DNA of 64,000 nt from Scleroderma bovista (taxonomy: Eukaryota > Basidiomycota > Agaricomycetes > Boletales > Sclerodermataceae): positions 1-64,000 of the forward strand of contig JAYMGJ010000065.1 of NCBI GenBank assembly GCA_037178675.1. The letters run 5' to 3'. The notes under the pieces were generated by a model. It saw only the letters and a program-made list of their open reading frames with translations. It made no database searches and had not been told where the DNA came from. Of the stretch, positions 59,071-64,000 are shown piece after piece; position 1 is the first letter of the stretch, and every line of letters starts with the position of its first letter. Position numbers and translations under genes: made by a program.

Positions 59071-61249
59071 ATGTCGGGCTACAACATCACACGCTCTACT
59101 GAAGAGCTGCTGGACAAATATGAATCGTTTCCGCCTTCATTTTCAATTCATCTGCACCCAGACCATTGGTCGCTCAATGCTGGACCCAAGTTTCTTTACA
59201 ACAACCCTGTCGCGGTGCGTCTGACAAGTCTTGTGCTTGGACGCTACTAAGTGCAAAGTAACAGTCATTCTTGGATGACGTGCGTGCGCACCGAATACCA
59301 GTAGACTTTCTTGACCTGTTCGATTCCTCTCGCGTCCCCTTTTATGATGGTATATTGTGCAGTTCCATAAAGATTGTCACGAAGTTCATAAGTTTTCCCT
59401 TTCATAGGCTGCATGGTGGTGGAGTTACTTGACTACCGTCCGAAGAGAGCGAAGGATCCACCGCTGGAGAAACCCGAACGCAGTCGCGTTACCTTACACC
59501 CCAGTGATGAGACTTTGTGGGCAGACCTGTGCTTGATAAACCAACGAAATGGCTCCAAGTTCACAGATGACAAAATCCTGGAGCTAGAGGCACGGATATT
59601 GGTGAGCCTGCAATATGTTTGCCTCGACAATCCTCACATTTCTTGTAGTTACACACAGCCCCTCCTCTTTGCCTCGACCCCGATCCTCACCTCACGCGCA
59701 TAGCAAATCACACCCTTAGAGTCTCGACGCCCACCATTCCAACATCATTGAAACGGAAGGCAGCCGCTATTACCCCAGAGGAAGACGAATCAGACAAGGC
59801 TCGCCGTGCCAAGATCATGCAGTTCATGAATCCAGGATTAAACCGTTCACATTCACCGAGGTATGTCATGCAAGCGGTACTATGGACCTCGATCATAAAC
59901 GTGCACCCCATAGTTACCGAATATTGGAGACTTTGCGACGTGTGCGAGAAACTCGCACTGCGGAAGCCCGTGCGCAAGTGACTCAACTCGTGAAAGGACT
60001 CCCTTCAATTCCACTCTCTCAACCCCCTGTACCCCAGCCATTGGCGCCACCTGCTTCACATACTCTCCCGCCTACGCCTTCTCCGCAAGCAAGCATTGAT
60101 CCTTCACAAGCACGACAGCTGAAAAAGTCTGAAAGCCAGCCCATTCCAATATCATCCGAGAACTCCCGTTCAACCGCAACCCCCGCCCCTCATCCAGCTA
60201 TTAATCAACTCCAAGCACAACCATTGACGAGCTCTCCCCCGGTAAACTCTCGTTCGCCACTTCCGACAAATCCATACCAAGTGCCTGCGGGAACACCTAT
60301 GGCTGCCCACTCTCCTGCCCAGCGTGGATACACGCAGTCCCCTCGACCACCATCAGCACAAGCTTCCCACTCATCCCCTCTCGCATCCGGCTCACAGATT
60401 CCTGTTGTAGATCATCGGCAGCCTCCTGCAGGCATGCACTTTATTCAGGTGGCGCCCGGTGCATCGCAATCCAAACCCGCAACACCCCAAGTGGGCAACT
60501 CACTGTTGCCCACTCCCTCGCCTCAGCAAGCAGTTCTTCAGCAAGCTACCCAGATACCACAACCAACACCTTCACAAACACAACCGCAACCTCAAGCTAC
60601 TCACCCGGCCATGCAAACAAATATGCCAGCTATGTATGCACATCATATACAGCGTCTCAACCAAGCACAGGTACCCCAAGCCCAAGTCCAACCTCAGGTT
60701 CGCGCACAGAATGGAAGAGCTACGCCTCAGAGTGTGGCACTTTCAAGGAGTCCAATGATCTCAGCACCAGCAACAGCTGCACGGAATAGTCCTGTGGTGC
60801 AGAACCAACCCCTCGCGGCGCGGTCGCCGATGCCAAATACGACTTCTCTCCCGCAGCAGATGACGCAACCTGCTATGACACAGCCTACAATGGCCCAACC
60901 TGTTCAGCACCCGGCTATGGCCACCGTTCCACCTTACAGCTATGCGCAGTTTCGCCCGATTCCCCATGCTGCTACCGCGCAACATCCGCAGGTTCACATG
61001 CAGCAGGGGCCCCAACCGAACATCGCTGTCCCTCAGCTATCGGACGCGCAGCCAATGGTGTATCCTATGTATCCGTACTACCAGGTGGCACATGGCAGAC
61101 GAATGCAACCTTCATATCCATGGCCAGGCATGGGACGTGGTATGCCGAATCAAGTCAACGGACAGACACCAGGGATGCAACCTGGTCTCTCACAGCAGAT
61201 GCAGGTGGCTCAGGGGAAAACGACACAGGCTGGTGTTCCAGGACGATGA
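59071..61249 (+). CDS. SPT20: SAGA complex subunit Spt20
   Basis: Structural subunit of the SAGA histone acetyltransferase coactivator. The start exon MSGYNITRSTEELLDKY begins at 59071. The Spt20 homology region follows: SFSIHLHPDHWSLN, KFLYNNPVA, FLDDVRAHRIPVDFLDLF, VPFYDGCMVVELLDYRP, then DETLWADLCLINQRNG. Introns lie at 59215-59264, about 59367-59408, about 59601-59650 and about 59861-59880. The remaining 430 residues are a low-complexity Gln/Pro/Ala/Ser tail (QPTPSQTQPQPQATHPAMQ), usual for fungal Spt20, ending at 61249. No defects seen. Confidence 0.9.
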
Positions 61250-62147
61250 CGTTTTCTGCATTATTATTTGTAGTATACTGTACGGGTCGGTCGGAGGCTG
61301 TTTTGTACCCATTGCATAGTAGTCTTTTCCATCATAGTATATGATATCGTAATGTGTCATGGTGGCAAACGGTCTGTGTTGCGTTCGTTCATCTTGTTAC
61401 ACGGCAAGGAAAAGATGTCGTCCGCTGTTTAACCGTAGATGAATATACTCTGGATATCTTGTACTTGAAACACTGGTTAAAAAGGAAGCATTATCTGTTG
61501 GTTAAAATAAAACATACTCACTAGGACTGGGTGGCTATTGCTTGTGCATCCCAGTTGAGATGGAAGACAAGTGGTGATCGAGAAGCCTCACCGGACAGTC
61601 GCCTGAATAACCTCTGGTTCAATATAGCTGAACCACGGGTTGTCCCAGCGGTTGACCTTCAATCAAACCACTGCTACTCATTTTTCATTTCCCAATCGTG
61701 CTGCTAATACCTATCCAGCTTGACTATAATGTAATGCTACAGTACATGCTAGTGCAATCAATTAACAATATGCTCAGATAACTTTCAGCCAGATGTCATA
61801 CCATTTCAGTGCGGAGCGTTGGTTGGATTGAAAACATACTCAGCGCTGGCAGTGACCAGACGTTGTACCATTTCAGCATGGAGTGTTGGTCGGATCAAGA
61901 ACATACTCATTGTTGGCAGTGAAATCACATATAGGCCATTCTGTGGGTCAAATTTTGAGCAGGATTTATTGAAGATGCAGTCAACCATATCAGTGTGTCC
62001 ATTTCAATCTACAAATACCAGTGTAGACAAGATGCAACTAGTAGTTGAAGTGTAGTAGTACTAGTACTAGTAGCTATGGTACGCCATATAGCCCATACCT
62101 ACAGATCCGAAACATTCATAGCAAATAGTAGGGAGGATGGTGCGAAC
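61250..62147. other. Convergent 3' intergenic region
   Basis: Between the SPT20 stop and the last minus-strand gene. Contains a two-copy tandem duplication and an ACTAGTACTAGTAG palindrome-like stretch (about 62058-62072). No gene. Confidence 0.5.
61798..61930. repeat. Two-copy 67-bp tandem duplication
   Basis: TACCATTTCAGTGCGGAGCG and its downstream partner TACCATTTCAGCATGGAGTG each continue through GTTGG, GGAT, A-GAACATACTCA and TGGCAGTGA. Identity about 80%. Confidence 0.8.
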
Positions 62148-63669
62148 TAAGTCATTGCTTGGAGAATATTCTCGATAGAGCCCAAACCTGCCGTGGTTGA
62201 AGCAACTGGCCCAGTGAGATAGTTGTCCATGACAACGTCTTCCATGAATGGGTTATGGACCACCTCAGGTTGATAGCGCTGTTCATCGATTGCAATTGTT
62301 TCCAGTATGTAGCTATTACGTGAAATAAATTATAAATGTGAATTAATGTTCAAGGGATCATTAGCTTACCTGTTCCAGCCTGGTGCAGTCCAGGAATCCC
62401 CCCATTGTTTCCTGCATGCATCAAACCACTTCTCAGCTTGTGACCAAAAGTCTTGTCCTTTCGCAACACGACCACCACGCTTCCGCTTCTTTCGTGCAGG
62501 GGGCTCAGTGGAGGAGCGCTCGTCATTCGGCTGTGCAGGTTCTTCTTCCATTTCCTCTTTGCGATCAAGGAGATCCGGATGTTCATATGAGAAACGGCAC
62601 TGTATGGATATAGTGTAATGGTGTTAGCAATAGTAAACATTGAATATTAAATGGAGCCTGCTTACCAGTATAGCAAGGCGGGCTGTGTAGGCGGCTCCCA
62701 GTCCAGACGTGGCCCCACCAATCTTGTATCGCATTGCACTTTCATATACGAGGTCAGTAAGTGTGCATGTGCCATCGCCAATGACACTGTCACGAAGCTG
62801 GTACTAATATTGAGATTGTGTAAACCATGAATACGAGTGACTTACCATCTCTCGAAATGTATTGTGAACACTTGAACATTGACGTTTGACGTATGCCTTG
62901 AGAAATTTTTCACGTGCTGGGTTTCCATAAATGTTTGCGAGCTTGAGTTCCTTGTGAGATTGCTGAAGCTTTTCCTGCCGCTGCTATCAGTATAGTGGAG
63001 AATACTATGGATCAGTAATGCTTACCTCAACGTTGAAATGCATTGACATGAATGTAATGCGGCTGGGATTGGATAGCAAATCTCCTGCAATAATGCGGAC
63101 ATTAGACTGCAAGAAAGAAACATGAGAGGCGTGCATACTATTAGTATTTGAGTCACGAACAACAAACCTTTTGTTCAGGGGTGAGGGAAAAGGTGACTTC
63201 AAGACGGATTTGCAGGTCTGTGAGGAGTTGTTGAGTATTCCGTTGCGCATCGGTCATTTCCCGATTTTCCTTGATTAAGCTGAAGATAGCGGTGAGTAAA
63301 TATGATCGAGTTGCAATGTTGGCTTTGTCAAGCCCCCGTCCCATCTACCACATCAGAGTTAGTACAATAATAGAATTTTATTTAAACAAATACCTTTGCA
63401 AAGCCATGGAGGCTTTGCCATAGATCTTGTGCTTGGTCTCCAAAGTTGAATTGATTTGCGAGTGCGTCAATGAAGTGGGTGGGCACAGTGGTATTGTCGA
63501 GACTTGGGTCAATGTTGGGGTTGTGACTGTTGACAGGAGGTGGGGGAAATGTCCTAGTAGTAGGACGTGACGGTAATGACGAAGGGTTGGACAAGGGAGT
63601 AAAAGAGCGACTAGTGGAGCTATTGAGAGAAGGGGTTGAGTTTCCTATATTAGAAAAGTTGAAGGACAT
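62148..63669 (-). CDS. Hypothetical basidiomycete protein, multi-exon
   Basis: Seven or eight exons on the minus strand join in frame with GT-AG introns of 42-65 nt, from MSFNFSNIGNSTPSLNSS at 63669 to a TAG at 62148. Order: Ser/Thr/Pro-rich N-terminus, FIDALANQFNFGDQAQDLW, RSYLLTAIFSLIKENREMTD, a helical segment ending SLTPEQK, GDLLSNPSRITFMSMHFNVE, REKFLKAYVKRQCSSVHNTF, RDSVIGDGTCTLTDLVYES, KIGGATSGLGAAYTARLAIL, a basic patch ARKKRKRGGRVAKG (possible nuclear signal), and FWSQAEKWFDACRKQWGDSW. The consistent splice phases make it a real gene, and no internal stop was seen. I do not recognise the family. Confidence 0.7.
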
Positions 63670-64000
63670 AGCAGATGGCCAAGCTTGACTGTATGGTAGT
63701 ATGAGAAAGGAGTGGAATGAGTCGCCAGACTGGGGGAACCATGGAGGCAGGTTGAACAGGCTTTTATTGTTGGTGAGAGTGTTTGAACCGAGGCAGCATG
63801 TTGCATCCGCATGTTTGCAATGTGGGCTCAGAAGCATAGAAGGCTGTACAAAGGCATAATAATACATGCAGATGTGGCTACTGTGACAATGGAAGAAACA
63901 GGATGTGAATGCCAGTGACAGTCAATATGGCATTGCAAATGATGAATGAACTGCCATCGCACCGTCATTAGTCAGCAGAAAGTATTGACTGCCCAAGTGC
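63670..64000. other. 5' flank of the last gene, to the window edge
   Basis: The upstream frame remains open to 63867 but lacks conserved-looking content. Promoter region. No other feature seen. Confidence 0.4.

Overview
This is a nuclear contig from a basidiomycete fungus, most likely a mushroom-forming Agaricomycete. The evidence is short introns (about 45-60 nt, GT-AG) in almost every gene, orthologues typical of basidiomycetes (an intersectin/Cin1-like scaffold, a Ded1-type helicase, Sec72, Spt20), and a left third made of KDZ-type transposon sequence, a mobile-element class expanded in Agaricomycetes. I see no RNA genes. All family names rest on motif reading without any search.

Positions 1 to about 20,150 are accessory DNA. 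A KDZ transposase gene (minus strand, 5332-8850) lies next to a TET/JBP-family 2-oxoglutarate/Fe(II) dioxygenase gene (plus strand, 2620-3730), the enzyme family that oxidises 5-methylcytosine. Each of the two reading frames has one in-frame TGA exactly where the family has arginine, which fits a CGA to TGA change at a CpG. Around them are spliced genes of unknown function: a small helical protein (1409-2192), a basic, probably nuclear protein (9272-11665), a Ser/Pro/Ala-rich gene that seems split by an LTR-like insertion (11752-15071), and a protein with an exact Zn(II)2Cys6 cysteine spacing plus a coiled coil (16301-18264). The block is bordered by long diverged direct repeats (about 190-1110 and 19430-20130). 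It is studded with about 16-bp tandem arrays built on a TGCC/GGCA core. I read it as one large composite element or a nest of related ones.

Positions 20,345-21,125 hold the 3' end of a Ty1/copia retrotransposon (frameshifted RNase H plus 3' LTR) that abuts the block.

From 21.4 kb the window is ordinary gene-dense chromosome: an F-box protein, an unrecognised minus-strand gene, inositol polyphosphate multikinase, an intersectin-like EH/SH3/DH-PH scaffold divergent from Mediator subunit 9, an App1-type phosphatidate phosphatase divergent from the tRNA 2'-phosphotransferase Tpt1, and Sec72. Between 40.7 and 45.8 kb sit three related loci for very small peptides with shared promoter elements, plus a small membrane protein gene. 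Then come DED1, an unrecognised nuclear protein, a GATA-factor gene, a tandem-repeat sequon-rich protein, HGH1 divergent from SPT20, and an unrecognised multi-exon gene near the right edge. Several neighbours are head-to-head pairs with very short shared promoters. Membrane traffic/actin, transcription (Mediator, SAGA, GATA), tRNA splicing and translation are represented, but the order suggests no functional cluster outside the transposon block.
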